Origin: Micropterus salmoides
Taxonomy: Eukaryota > Chordata > Actinopteri > Centrarchiformes > Centrarchidae
Direction of reading: 5' to 3'
DNA length: 64,000 nucleotides
Assembly (NCBI RefSeq): GCF_014851395.1
Contig: NW_024040928.1
Location: 11,929,943 to 11,993,942 of the forward strand
This document shows, piece by piece, positions 11,441 to 23,100 of the stretch. The notes below the pieces were generated by a model. It was not told the DNA's origin, ran no database searches, and saw only the letters and a program-made list of their open reading frames with translations. The first letter of the stretch is position 1. Every line of letters starts with the position of its first letter. Position numbers and translations under genes: made by a program.

Positions 11441-11905
11441 AACAAAAATGTCACAATAAAAGCCTACCAACAGTACACAGTTGCTTTGTGGGGTTTTTTT
11501 TCGTCCGGATGACCTGCTTCTGCACCTGGTTGGTGGAACGGAAAACATCAAACTGTTCAGTCTGCAGTGCTGCCTCCAGTTCATATCATACCTACTTTCT
11601 CCTCTGTCTCAATCCTCCTCTTTCTCATTATGTCACTCTCGTGCTTTTCCCCATTCCCTTTGGTGCTCGCTCACCCTGCAGCATTTGCTCACCTTCTCTC
11701 ACGATGAGTAAAGAGAAGCACTCCTTTTGTTCTCTGTTGATTAAAGTCACCAGGAGAGGACGATGAAGAGTTAAATGACTTCGGCCTTTCCTGTCAGTGG
11801 TGTTTTCTCTCTCACACAAATAAACCACTCCAAACACAATTCCCCCCTTCAAATGTATGCATGTAAAATATAAGAGGGAGGTGGCAGAGAGGATCAGAGG
11901 GGGAA

Positions 11906-11909
<4 letters not shown>

Positions 11910-11955
<46 letters not shown>

Positions 11956-11959
11956 TATC

Positions 11960-11998
<39 letters not shown>
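11910..11998. repeat. Compound microsatellite (TG)n-(TA)n-(GA)n
   Basis: About 22 TG units pass through TCTATC into TATATA and then about 11 GA units. Alternating purine-pyrimidine followed by a purine strand gives adjacent Z-DNA-prone and triplex-prone tracts. Confidence 0.95.
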
Positions 11999-12000
<2 letters not shown>

Positions 12001-12110
12001 AAGTCAGAGGTGATTTGATATATTTATTGAAGAGACAGGTTTTGGGTTTATGATGGAAAATAGGGAGTGACTGTGCTGATCTGACTGGAGTGAAGTTATT
12101 CCACCTTTAG

Positions 12111-12137
12111 AGAGGAGGAGGAGGAGGAGGAGGAGAG
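12111..12137. repeat. (GGA)n short tandem repeat
   Basis: GAGGAGGAGGAGG run, an imperfect trinucleotide array within a G-rich stretch that continues to about 12480. No gene is attached to it. Confidence 0.85.
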
Positions 12138-13022
12138 GGGGTGAGCGATAACCAGCCTGCTGCAGGGAGAGTAAAGCTAAGTGGCAGCTAACGACAGAAT
12201 GCAGATCACAGGCCGACGTGCGCAACTAGACTGTGGCCTGGAGGTTTGAGCAACAGAGTTTTGTATTCGATACAAACAGCCTGGTGGAGCCAGCGCAGGG
12301 ACTGCGGGATATGTGTGTGTGTGATGGGGTTTGAGGGGTAGGGGGGGTTGGGGATTCTGGATGTAAGGGCTAAAGAGTGCTTTGGGAGTCGAGCCAGGAG
12401 GGATGTTGCAGCAGCCCAAGCGGGATGACTAAAGCATGAAAGGAGGGTTGGGCAGAGTCCCTTGCGAGGGAGGGGAGGAGGAGGTCTGATACAGTGGATG
12501 GTTTAGACTACAAACCTGCAGCAGCACTCCTACGATAAACTGTGGTACATCTTCCGCACAGAAATCGGCCTTGGTGCGGGTAGAAATCATCCATGAAAGA
12601 ACCACCTTCTGTATTCGTCTCATATTTTCTATGGCTTAGCTGCTGCCTTCAGATCATTCAAATGCCTCTCTGGTGAATAAAGTCTGTCTGCCTTAAAAAA
12701 AATCCAGCATTTGTAGAAATACTGAATATTACAGCTGTGAACATTTTGAAACCATATTGAAGCCACAGCATGAGCCACATCTTCATCTATTGAAAGTGAA
12801 GGAAATTAAAGCACTATTTGAGTTACAAGGCTTACCACTAAATGTCTTATGGTGCTATATTAAATGTGGGATGGTTACAGAAACATCTAAAATGTTGGAA
12901 AATAAAACAAAAAGTCTCTTTCTCTATGCAGTCTCAAATGGCGTGGGAGCCTCGACTGATCATTTACTCCCTTGTTGGATTCTGCTGTGCAACTGTGAGT
13001 ATTGCTGTGTGAGTGTGTTCAA

Positions 13023-13070
<48 letters not shown>

Positions 13071-14120
13071 ATTCTTCCACCGCTGTCCTCGCAGCAGGAG
13101 CCAAGCTTCTTAAAGAAAACACACAACATCAAGCAGTAGTAAGATTTGCTTTGTGTGTGTGAATGTAAGTCGCATGTGAACTGTAAGTCCACGTGTGCTT
13201 GAATGCAGCGCAAACCTTTGTACGTCTGTAGGTGTGTAAGTTGGTGTGTGCACATATATGTCAGGGTGTATGCAAGCGCCTCATTGTGTCTTTTGCAAGT
13301 GTCTGCGTGGGTTGTTGTGTGCGTGATAGTCATGGGAGTGCGATTCCTTTGATCACGACAGCAGCATGGAGAAACAGATTACCTTTCAGTGCCTCGGTGA
13401 CAGAAAAGCGCTCTCAGGTTGACAAACCTCACCAGTGAATTTAATATTCTTCTCATTTCACAGACAAACACCGGGCCACAAGAAGTTGTATGAGGAGCTG
13501 AATCGAATTTGTTTGTGAATATCTGTTTTATTATTCCATTTCTGGAATTTAGAGAATACGGTGCTGTTTTGTGCTGGGTTGTTTAAACCACTACACTAAA
13601 TTCAGCTGTGAGAAGATTAAAAATGGAACTATTGATATATCACAAGGATTGTTGGCTGGAAAATTATAATTAACTACAAAGATACTGGTTATGTGATATT
13701 ACCAAAGCACTGCCAATCTTGCAAATGTCATGGTACACCACAGAAACAGATAAACTAGTTTAAATCAGAGCTTTCACACAGGAGCTAGTTTGAACAAGGA
13801 AACTGTGAAATTTGTCTGTAATTTTATCAGCATTGCTTTACTTTGATTCTCGTCAATGCATTGATAGATTTTATATTTAGTAATGTTCAGGTTATCTTAT
13901 TTTGTCCGGTTATTATATTCAGTCTTGTATTCTCTGCTGTTTTTACTAGAAAATTGAAGTGGTAATATATAACCCTTTCTTGCACACACATACACTTGCT
14001 CACACAAATGAATGCACTCATTAGTAGCCATTAAGTTCTGTCCACCCTGATAATAGGATCCTCTCTGCTTCCTCATGTCACCTCTCCAGCGTAAAGCTCC
14101 CTCAAACGTTTGGCATTCCC
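12138..14120. other. No gene recognised apart from the GT array
   Basis: The G-rich sequence at 12300-12480 and the TG-interspersed sequence at 13140-13330 keep several frames open, but none shows splice sites or protein character. Nothing else supportable. Confidence 0.4.
13025..13069. repeat. (GT)n microsatellite
   Basis: About 22 uninterrupted GT units. The surrounding open frames on both strands (12757-13333) exist only because dinucleotide repeats lack stop codons. Confidence 0.95.
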
Positions 14121-14124
14121 TAAC

Positions 14125-14335
14125 AGTTCCTTTCCTTTAAAGAAATCTTTTGACATTTTTGGAAACATGCACTCATTCACTTTCAAGCCGAAAGTTAGAT
14201 GAGGAGCTTTATACTACCCTCACATCTGTAAGGTAAACGTAGAGCTGGAGCCCGCAGCCAGCAGCTGGTTAGTTTAGCTTCGAATAAAGACTGGAAGCTG
14301 GGGGAAATAGCTAGCCTGCTAAGCTGCAGCGTGTG
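14125..14335 (+). repeat. Teleost 'cagctagcctg' dispersed repeat, copy 1
   Basis: Characteristic order of motifs: TTTTGACATTTTTGGAAA, CTCATTCACTTTC, TTAGATGAGGAGCTT, CCAGCAGCTGGTTAG, GACTGGAAGC, AGCTAGCCTG. The same order recurs at 16895-17056, 29265-29560 and 49745-49990, and inverted at 17225-17350 and 29636-29800. I recognise it as a very common percomorph repeat and do not assign a class. Confidence 0.55.
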
Positions 14336-15590
14336 CACGAGCAGTGATGGACACTGCATTAGAGACTTCTGGTTCTGATTGGTTCTTTTCATTTAGCCGT
14401 GGTGGATTCTTGTAAATGGCATAAGCTGAACTAGGAGGAGCCAGAGGACCCGGATTATCTGTCTTATGTATTACTGTCAGAATATGTGACAGTTTCAGCA
14501 AATATGTCAAAAAGTAATCTTTATAAAAGTTACCTACTGACCCTTTAATGACTGAAACAGATAGCAATTCATGTAAGGAAAATGACTTATGACCTTTGAC
14601 GCTGGTTTTGTTGGTACCAATCACCTATCAGACTAGACTAGCACCTTGAGAAAAACATTTTGATAAGATGCTATACTCAGCTTACATAATCTCTCCTTCA
14701 CATTGCAATTAGAGCAATAAAGTCACTTATTAAGTTACATCTCCTTTCATCTTACATTCTATTAGAAAGCCTTGGTAGGCCTTTGTAAGCTTTGTGCCAC
14801 AGCATGTGCAAAATTAATTGCACAAAGGACCATTTCTGTGCCACAACCAGTTATGAAAAGCCCCCAAATACCTGCTGAGACAGTAGAAACAGTAGCAGCA
14901 GTATGCTACTGTAAGACTGGCCAGTGTGCAGGCTCCTGCAAACTCGTAATCCAGTCAAATGTTGGCTTTTGAGCTTAGCATTTGATTTCTAATAATACGA
15001 CTTCAAGAATGTTTAATGATGCGGATCTGAAGATGCATGTAGAGTAAACAGCTTATTGTGATTATGATTATTACTCAGCGGGATCATGGGTGACTAACCA
15101 GAGTGCTGTAAACACCGTCTGTAAACACACTCTGCACTTGTGGCAAGATGAAACTCATCATGCGGCGAGTGTGATCAAAGGTTGGTGGCACTGCTGATCC
15201 TGAAATCTGTTTTGGATTTATAGGACGCGTGGGATAGAAGATATCAAAAGGCGGATGTCTCACATCAAAAGATAACTAGAGATCTGTGGGGCTACACGAT
15301 ATGTCCTTTATGTAAAATTGTTATTTAGTGTACATGTAAGGATGGGAAATCATGAATAATATATTATAAAGCGAGACAAGTGCTAAATACTGACAGCTGT
15401 GTTGTTGGCAGCGGGGGAAGAAGTTAAATAGTTTATTTAGTTTAAGAAGTAGGAGAATTCTTTCAACCCATAAAGGAAAACTTCATCCTTCAGTTTATCA
15501 TAAACATCCAAAATCACCACATTTGGAGGTACTTGGCTTTCACTGGACAAAAAGGCTACATTGTAATCTGAGAAGGAACTAGTAACAAAA
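14336..15590. other. No gene recognised
   Basis: AT-rich spacer with only chance frames. A block around 14985-15060 (AATGATGCGGATCTGAAG) recurs at 17085-17130, indicating an unclassified dispersed sequence. Confidence 0.4.
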
Positions 15591-15599
15591 GCTGTCAGA

Positions 15600-15712
15600 C
15601 AAATGTAGAGTAAATAGAAGTATAAAGTGGCATAAAATGTAAATACTCAAGTAAAGTACAAGTACCTCAAATTTGTACTTAAGTAAAGTACTTAGTTACA
15701 TTCCACCACTGG
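15600..15712. mobile_element. Solo end of a hAT-type MITE
   Basis: AAATACTCAAGTAAAGTACA, CTTAAGTAAAGTACTTAG and the terminus TTACATTCCACCACTG match the end of a family I know to be abundant in teleosts. The opposite terminus (CAGTGGTGGAATG) is not nearby, so the copy is truncated on its left. Confidence 0.5.
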
Positions 15713-15819
15713 TTGTAGGCGTCTAGTAGAGAGTTCATGGAGTTCAACGATGACTCTGCCACACACACACATGCATACACACACACACACTGATCAGGCT
15801 TGTAGGATCTGTTTCTATA

Positions 15820-15986
15820 TTTATCTCACTTCTTAAGACACATTTAAAAAAAGTTTTTATTGCGTTATGCCCATTTGTATTTTATTTTTACTTGTGTGTG
15901 TGTTTTATATTTATTGTTGTAAAGTGCTTATTTACCTGTGTTGTGCTATACAAATAAAGCTATTAATATTATTATTATACTTTTTA

Positions 15987-16022
<36 letters not shown>

Positions 16023-16026
16023 CGTG
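15820..16026 (+). repeat. LINE-like 3' tail followed by (TG)n microsatellite
   Basis: TTGTAAAGTGCTTATTTACC, GCTATACAAATAAAGC and a TATTATTATTATT tail look like the polyadenylated 3' end of a fish retrotransposon (15900-15982). A TG/CG array runs at 15990-16026. A similar AAAGTACTTTG...GGCTATATAAATAAATA sequence is at 39298-39386. Confidence 0.4.
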
Positions 16027-16029
16027 CAT

Positions 16030-16890
16030 GTACCCTTCCCGGTGAGGTTCAGTTCTGTGTGATGCACCTAGCCTGAGGGCCAGGGTTTCCAGGTTGTGTA
16101 AATAAATTAAAGCAACAAATTATGTTTAAAAGCGTCTCCCTCGGGCCAGGGGAAACTAAGATCCATTATTCATGGCTTTTACTGCCGGGAATCTAAAGGC
16201 AGGTGTGTGTGTGTGTGGTGGGTATTTTTTGTCAATTATTCAAAGATTAACCGCCTTTACCCCATCACATTATCTCGTTGATGAAATTGAATCCCATTTT
16301 TATTTCAATACCAGTAATGAAAACCACAACAGTGGATGATGAACCTCGTTTCTTAATGCTGTAAATGCAGAGATTCCTGTTGCTATTTAGCACAAGAAAC
16401 ATTTGAAAGCTGATACAGTATTTTTCCTTTGCATCCTTTCAGTAAACAAATGGACCGAATGGAGGACCTCGCTTATCTGCCAGATAAACTAATTTCTGGC
16501 AGAATCGTTTTTAAACCCTGATACGCAGGTGTGGCCATATTCTGGAGGTTAAATACTTTGTTGATATTCTGAGCAAAAGTCATGTATTTGAGATGAGTAA
16601 TTGGAAGAAAATCTCTGCACAGGAAAGCTTCAGTAGTCTTCTTCCAGGTCAGCTGACTTATATTTCTGCCAGGATCTCCCCCAGCATGTGTTTAGTACAT
16701 CTCACAGTAACAGGAACCTCCTTTACACATGACCACACCATCCTGGCTTCTCTCTCATACTGTGAGTCTGCTGCGTTAGATCTAACATTGAAATGGAAAT
16801 ATATGTAAACGCTAAAAGTGCTTGAAGTGCTTCATTACATTACAGCTGTTTGCTTCTACTACTGCTACTCCTGCTCATAGAAACACTGCT
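16030..16890. other. No gene recognised
   Basis: Mixed-composition spacer without splice-bounded frames or recognised repeats. Confidence 0.4.
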
Positions 16891-16894
16891 TCTA

Positions 16895-17056
16895 CATTTT
16901 GGGAAATACGTTTATTTGCTTTTTTGCCAAGAGGTATATGAGAAGATCAATGCCACGCTGCATGTTTGTCAGTTAAATATAAAGCAAGTGGCCGGCTACC
17001 TTAGCTTGGCACAAAGGCTTGAAACGGGGGGGGGGAACAGCTAGCCTGATATACTG
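16895..17056 (+). repeat. 'cagctagcctg' repeat, copy 2
   Basis: TTTTGGGAAATACG, GAGAAGATCAATGCCACGC, CCGGCTACCTTAGC and GGGGGAACAGCTAGCCTG follow the motif order of copy 1. It faces the inverted copy at 17225-17350, making an imperfect hairpin-capable pair. Confidence 0.5.
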
Positions 17057-17224
17057 AAGATATTCCAGCTTCAATAATTATTAATGATGGGGATCTGAAG
17101 GTGCATGTAAAGTAAACAGCTTATTGTTATTATGGACAGCAGGTAACACAATATGTGTTACAACTCATTTGCTTAATCTCTGCAGACACTGAAGTGAAAA
17201 AACGACAAGTTGATAATAAAACTC

Positions 17225-17350
17225 CAGGAGGTTACTGGGCTAGCTGTTTCCCGCTGCTCCCAGTGTTTGTGCTAAGTTTAGCTAACCAGCTGCTGGCATT
17301 AGCTTCTTTCGTGTGCAGGCATGCGATTGGAATCGAGTGGTTCTTTTTGT
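17225..17350 (-). repeat. 'cagctagcctg' repeat, inverted copy 3
   Basis: Reads as the reverse complement of the same family: CTAGCTGTTTCCCGCTG, TTTAGCTAACCAGCTGCTGG. It forms an inverted pair with 16895-17056. Confidence 0.5.
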
Positions 17351-17494
17351 CTCTGCAAAAAAGCTAATTTTGTTATTTCCAAGTTTTAGAATTGTGATCA
17401 GTAAGCCCATTTCATCTGTCATGACAACCACCTACCTGTAAGAGGGTTTCCCAAATAATCAAAGCGTTTTTTAAAAGCTGCTGCTGCTACGGTC

Positions 17495-17635
17495 TAAGGC
17501 CAGGGCAGGAATTTCACATGTGTAATAACCTCGTGCCCCCTCAATTTGACCTCATGCCCCTCAAAAAATGATGTGCCCTGGTGCCACAGTGGCCTTGATG
17601 CCCCGCCCACACTGCCCATTTTCCCCTTTGCCTCT
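17495..17635 (+). repeat. Dispersed repeat, CCACAGTGGCC family
   Basis: Contains CAGGGCAGGAATTTCAC, ATGCCCCTCAAAAAATGATG, TGCCCTGGTGCCACAGTGGCC and GATGCCCC. A clearly related copy in reverse orientation is at 50918-51012. Function and class unknown. Confidence 0.5.
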
Positions 17636-17639
17636 TTTC

Positions 17640-18377
17640 TGTCATTACAGTTTTTAGACGACACTCTTCTGTTGAGATTTTGAATTCTTATTCGGCAACA
17701 TGTGAAACGCTGAGCACATAACAGGTGGTGGGTTCGATTTAGAGCCCGGGATGAACCACTGGAAAAATCTAGCCAACCAGGAGATGCCAATGCTGCGAAA
17801 CTGTGACTGAGTGAACTTCTGAGGTCGACTGAGCCTAGGTAAAAAAAAGTTTGATAAATTAACGAACGAATAAGTCATGAAACCATAGTTGGACTGGCCA
17901 TCGGGAGCACCAGTGGGCCACTTGAGAAGCCCATTATACACAAACAAGGAACACTTTGATTATGTACCAGCCCACATCCTCCTCCTCAACTGACAACACC
18001 AAAGGCCAGGAGGCCTCGTCTCTAAACTGATGAAATTCCAGGCCTGGTCAGGGTTTTTTTCGTTATCAAATAACAACAAGACTATTTGTCGTGTTTAATC
18101 TAATAAAGTAAAGAACAACGACAAAGTGTGTCAAACATTCTTGCATATCGAAAATAGTATGCCAATCCAACCTCCTTCTTCCCAGAGATGAACTGTGAGT
18201 GATAAATACAGTATCATAAACTTTGTCTTTACCTGCTGCTATTTTCTCAGGAATGGAGGTGGGAATCATATGATTGATCTGATTGATTCTACTGCTCTTA
18301 TCAATGCTCCTTATCGTTTCGGTTCTTTATTGGGTTTTTTCATTACTAAATAATTGCTTTTTAAAAATAGATTATTT
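17640..18377. other. No gene recognised
   Basis: Two overlapping minus-strand frames near 17494-17947 lack splice sites and family features. Spacer between repeats. Confidence 0.35.
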
Positions 18378-18379
18378 TA

Positions 18380-20186
18380 CAGTTTTTCTCGATTGCTTAA
18401 ACACATTTCTTGAAATTATGCCTCTTTTTCTCGAATGACTAAACACAAATACACAACTTCTCACCCAATTCCCCAAACATCCTATTTTCAGGTCAAAATG
18501 AAGCTCTCCACTCAAAATCATTCAATCTTGCTGAAAAACCAAACTTTGCCTTCAGACGTGACACACAAGCCCTCAAAAACACACACATTACAACACAGTT
18601 TTATACACTGGTGAGATAAATTCAAAACAATAGTACAAAAACTGGTTATTACTAATGTTGCTTGTGGTTCTCCCCTTCAAAAACCTTTTCAGATGATGAA
18701 CACTAAAGAAATAACAGATGTGAACATTTTCACATTTGCACACATTTTTTTATTCCTTATTGTTACTGTACAGTACATCACACCAAACAACAAATTATTC
18801 TGCCCCAGCGTCCTGGTCTGGGATAGGTCAGAGATTCTTGTTCTCCACCTCCTCCCTACTCCTCCTCCACCTACACCTACTTCTTCCTCCTCCTCACTCC
18901 TCCTCCACTCCTCCTCCCTCTCTCCATCCTCCTCCACCTACTTCTTCACCTCCTCCTCCTCCCCACTCCTCCTCCCTCTACTTCCTCCACCTACGTCTTC
19001 ACCTCCTCCTCCTCCCCACTCCTGCTCCTCTACCTCCTCCACCTACGTCTTCACCTCCTCCTCCTCCCCACTTCTTCACCTCCTCCTCCTCCCCACTCCT
19101 CCTCCCTCTACCTCCTCCACCTACTTCTTCACCCTCCTCCTCCTCCCCACTCCTGCTCCTCTACCTCCACCTACGTCTTCACCTCCTCCTCCTCCCTCCT
19201 CCACCTACTTCTTCTCCTCCTCCCCACTCCTCCCCTCTACCTCCTCCCCTACTCCTCCTCCTCCTCCTCCCCACTCCTCCTCCCTCTACCTCCTCCACCT
19301 ACTTCTTCTCCTCCTCCCCACTTCTGCTCCCTCTACCTCCTCCACCTATGTCTTCACCTCCTCCTCCTCCCTCTACCTCCTCCACCTACTTCTTCTCCTC
19401 CTCCCCACTCCTGCTCCCTCTACCTCCTCCGCCTACTTCTTCTCCTCCTCCTCCTCCCCACTCCTCCTCCCTCTACCTCCTCCACCTACTTCTTCTCCTC
19501 CTCCCCACTCCTGCTCCCTCTACCTCCTCCACCTACGTCTTCACCTCCTCCTCCTCCCTCTACCTCCTCCACCTACTTCTTCTCCTCCTCCCCACTCCTG
19601 CTCCCTCTACCTCCTCCGCCTACTTCTTCTCCTCCTCCTCCTCCCCACTCCTCCTCCCTCTACCTCCTCTGCCTACTTCTTCTCCTCCTCCTCCTCCCCA
19701 CTCCTCCTCCCTCTACCTCCTCCACCTACTTCTTCTCCTCCTCCCCACTCCTGCTCCCTCTACCTCCTGCTCCGCCTCCTCATCTTCCTCCTATCACATC
19801 TCCTCCTCCAACTCCTACTGTTCCTCTTCCTTCACCTCTTACTCCTCCCCATACTGTGTTTCCTCCTCCTCCTCTTCTTCCTCTTCCTCCTCTCTGGTGT
19901 TCTGCACCTCCTCCTTCAGATTTCTCTGGATCCATTGTTCCAAAACTGAATGAACTGACTCTGACCCTTTTATCTATCTACTGAAGCTGCGCTCAACCTG
20001 TGCTGACTTGAGTGAACAAAACTGAATGTTAGTGCTTTCTCAATGGTGTAGGCAATGAGAAATGAAAGGATGGATTTGTGTGTAGAGTTTAGAGAAATGG
20101 GTGTTGTTTTTGAAAAATGGAGTTATTAATGGAGAAATTTTAATTCAATAGCCCGGTTATAGTGTTTAAGCAATTGAGAAAAACTG
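18380..20186. mobile_element. TA-flanked inverted-repeat DNA element carrying a polypyrimidine minisatellite
   Basis: The left terminus CAGTTTTTCTCGATTGCTTA (continuing AACAC) and the reverse complement of the right terminus differ at one position over about 25 bases. Both are flanked by TA (18378-18379, 20187-20188). Subterminal sequence on both sides repeats TTTCTC...AAACAC motifs. TA target use and this architecture suggest the Tc1/mariner group, but no transposase domain is visible. The centre is replaced or expanded by CT-rich tandem repeats. Related single termini occur at 34493. Confidence 0.65.
18843..19905. repeat. About 1.06-kb polypyrimidine minisatellite (CTCCTC/ACCTAC units)
   Basis: Tandem units built from CTCCTCCTCCCCACTCCTGC, CCCTCTACCTCCTCC and ACCTACTTCTTCTCC, with basic spacing near 45 bases and a higher-order unit near 90. 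The plus strand is almost free of A and G, so two frames stay open for more than 400 codons (Ser/Pro/Leu only). These are repeat artefacts, not proteins. The tract sits inside the inverted-repeat element at 18380-20186. Long mirror-like polypyrimidine DNA can form triplex structures and is prone to length change. Confidence 0.9.
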
Positions 20187-20189
20187 TAA

Positions 20190-23100
20190 ATAAGAATAAA
20201 TGCGAGGCCCACCCCCATCTCTTTGATTGGCCAAAGCCAAACGGTTACCGCCAAAGTTCAGCACAGTGAACTTTGGGCAGCAGAGAAAAATCTGTGCGCA
20301 TTCACATAAGCATCAACCACTTCATACCATTACCGCCTTGATCGAAACCGCTTCCCCTCATTGAAATGAAGCGGCAAGTTACTGCACGGGGGTGTGAAAG
20401 CCCCTTTACAGATTTACAGATGGAAATTAAATCACATTTCCCAAACTACATCCCTTTGTTAAAAAGTGTAAAGATTGATCATTACTTTTTCCTATAACTC
20501 TGCTAAATCATCGTCTGGATGCTGTTCAGTCCCCAAACAAACCATTACCAGAGTGGAAGTGGTGTTCATTTGCTGTTCATTTAGTTAAAACTGTGATGAG
20601 ATGGTGTTGTGTGTAAGTGTGTGTTGGAGAGTGTTTGCTTTGACAAATCAAAGGCCCTTTTCATTAACATCACCACAGGTGACAAATGAGCTCATGTAAA
20701 GTGATTTCATCTTAAAATCTGAGCTGCTGTATATTTTTGAAGAGGTTTTCAGTCATGTTATCAGACCATTCAGGCTGCATCAAGAAAACAAATAAATCTA
20801 CACTTGTTCTAAGGTTTATGTTTTAACTTGACTTTTACATCTCATAAGCAGGCCATTACATCATGAGACAAGTGACATGTCCTCAAAGAAGACAAAATGA
20901 CTGACATGATTCTATTATAATATCTTACAAAGCGGAGTCTGAATAGAGGATAATGTAATTTACAGAATCGACTCCCTAGAGATTTGCTGCTACACTGATA
21001 TGTTCACTAAAATGTGGTTAAAGCTCCCTTACAGCTGTAATAAAGTTATGATTTCATTATGATTTCAGTTTAATTTCTGGACAATTTCATTACGGCAGAA
21101 ACACATTCCAACAAAACCGATTGCAAGCTGGACTAATTATAATTAAACCTTAACAGATCCTATTTACATTTTGTAAATTGAACATATGTTTCCATTTGCA
21201 GGTGTAGACAACAAGCAGACAGACAGATATATGACATGAATGAGGAGGGATAACTGTCTTGCTGTCTGTCTGCTGTGTCGTTCACACTGAAGTGCTCTGG
21301 AAAGGAGGTTTTAATGTTGAGAAGAAGTTTTCTCGTCTCCAGCACTGGGCAGTCCCTCCAAGATTTCGCTGGCCTTTTTTTGGAATTGTTGCTGCGCAAA
21401 ATGTTTGATTTTGCTGCAGCTTTTCTAAAAAATTACGATGAAGGTTAAGATTTTCTTGGGCATTTATTTGCAGTGACATTGTGTATGTTTTGCGGTGGAA
21501 AAGTGTTTACTTTGATGTTACTGTGTGTTTTGCAAGACAGTTTAAAGATCTGAATACTGTCTTTGTAAGCAAATGTGAAACGGTGCTGTGTCTTGTAAAC
21601 AAGGAAGTGAGAATCTGACATATGCAGTTTTGCGGGAAACGGAGATGATAGGTCAAATTTGTGATGATTGGTCAAAATTGCAAGTCGCGCTGAATTCACA
21701 GGGATTTGTTGAAGTTGCGATCGCGACATCACAAAATCCTAGAGGGACTGACTGAGGACAAGTATTTAAATCATAAGAAAACATTTGACAAGTTTATAAA
21801 ATATGATGCAATGGTAAGAGGAACCAAGCCAAAAGTCCACAAAGTAGATAAAATACAACAGCAAAGTACTGCTTACATGTTGCAAATGCATCAATAAATA
21901 TGATCCAATAATTTGATAATGATAGAACGCCAACAGGGACCATTCTTTTGTACTTTTAAGTAAAATGTTTCATACAGAACATTTTCTAGTAATGGAGTAT
22001 TTACAATACTTTACTCATCCTTGCACTGTGGACTCTGCTTTTCTGTCTTTTGCATGCTACAAAAATAAGTATAAATCTATTTTGCAATTGTATTTCAACA
22101 GTCATAACAGTGTTTTAAAATGCAGTGCTTCCCCCTCTCATTATTTAAAACCTTCATAATATTTCTTATGCTGGTCTTGCTCTGGTTGTTTTATTGAATT
22201 GCTGAGGTTATGTGAGATATTCATATATCTTACTTGGTGATCTCATGCTCTGGCTTACAGTCCATATATCTTATTTTCTAACCTCCTTTATTTGGAGCTG
22301 CTTTCTTTTAACTGTGGGTCATACTGCCCTCTTTATCTCAAGAAGAATTATTAATTTGCAGTTTGGTGTTTTCTCTCTGTCGTCCACTATCGTCTACTTC
22401 CAATGTTCAAGTGCCATGTTGTATTCACACAGTCTGATTCTGGAGGGGCCCACTACTGCCATGTTGATCCTTATCTCTTCCATCAAGAAGTTAGTTCCTC
22501 CTGGCACAACTGTTCATCTTTGCTGTTGACATACCTCCTCACTTGCCCAGTGTCGACTTGGGGAGTTTGGTCATTGGTCATCTCAAACTCAGATCACCTT
22601 CTGCGCAGACTGATCGAAAGACTGGAGAGGTGACTGGAAAGGGAAATGGAGGACAATGCAGTTTGCTTTGTCAAATCATGTGTAGAGGGACAAAAACCTG
22701 CTAACAACTGATCTTTTAGAGTGACGACTTCGTTAAATTGATAGTTAGAGTTGGGATTACATTAAAGCATTCCTCTTGAAATGGTTTAGTGTAGTGTATG
22801 GAGCCCTGAATATACAGTGAAAGGTTATCAAACAAAAATATAACTGAATACACCAATCAATAATACTGTTTGTTAATATGTACAAATTATTAAAATGACA
22901 TTTTGAGCAAATAATATGTGTAAAAACAAATACAAAAGATTTTTCTTTTCCCGTTAGGAAAATGTGAAATGAGGTAAGGAAAATGTGAAATAATGCATGG
23001 GGAAAATAGGGAATTTATGTCCTGTAAAATTAAATGTGTGTCAAAAACCCCAAGGAAAGTGAATGAGTGATAGAGATAAAAAGAAGACTAATATAAATTA

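Noticed and set aside
13019..13333. His/Thr-rich minus-strand frame
   Set aside because: Generated by the GT microsatellite and neighbouring TG-rich sequence.
17700..17760. GTGGGTTCGATTTAGAGCCC as a tRNA T-loop
   Set aside because: No matching acceptor stem or A box within tRNA distance.
18689..18937. Glu/Gly-rich minus-strand frame as a triadin acidic exon
   Set aside because: It is the complement of the minisatellite; in-frame stops recur with the repeat and no splice site fits.
18693..19953. Two overlapping plus-strand frames of 418 and 405 codons
   Set aside because: They lie within the CT-rich minisatellite, consist almost only of Ser, Pro, Leu and Thr, and are both open simply because the tract lacks purines. 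No splice or domain evidence.
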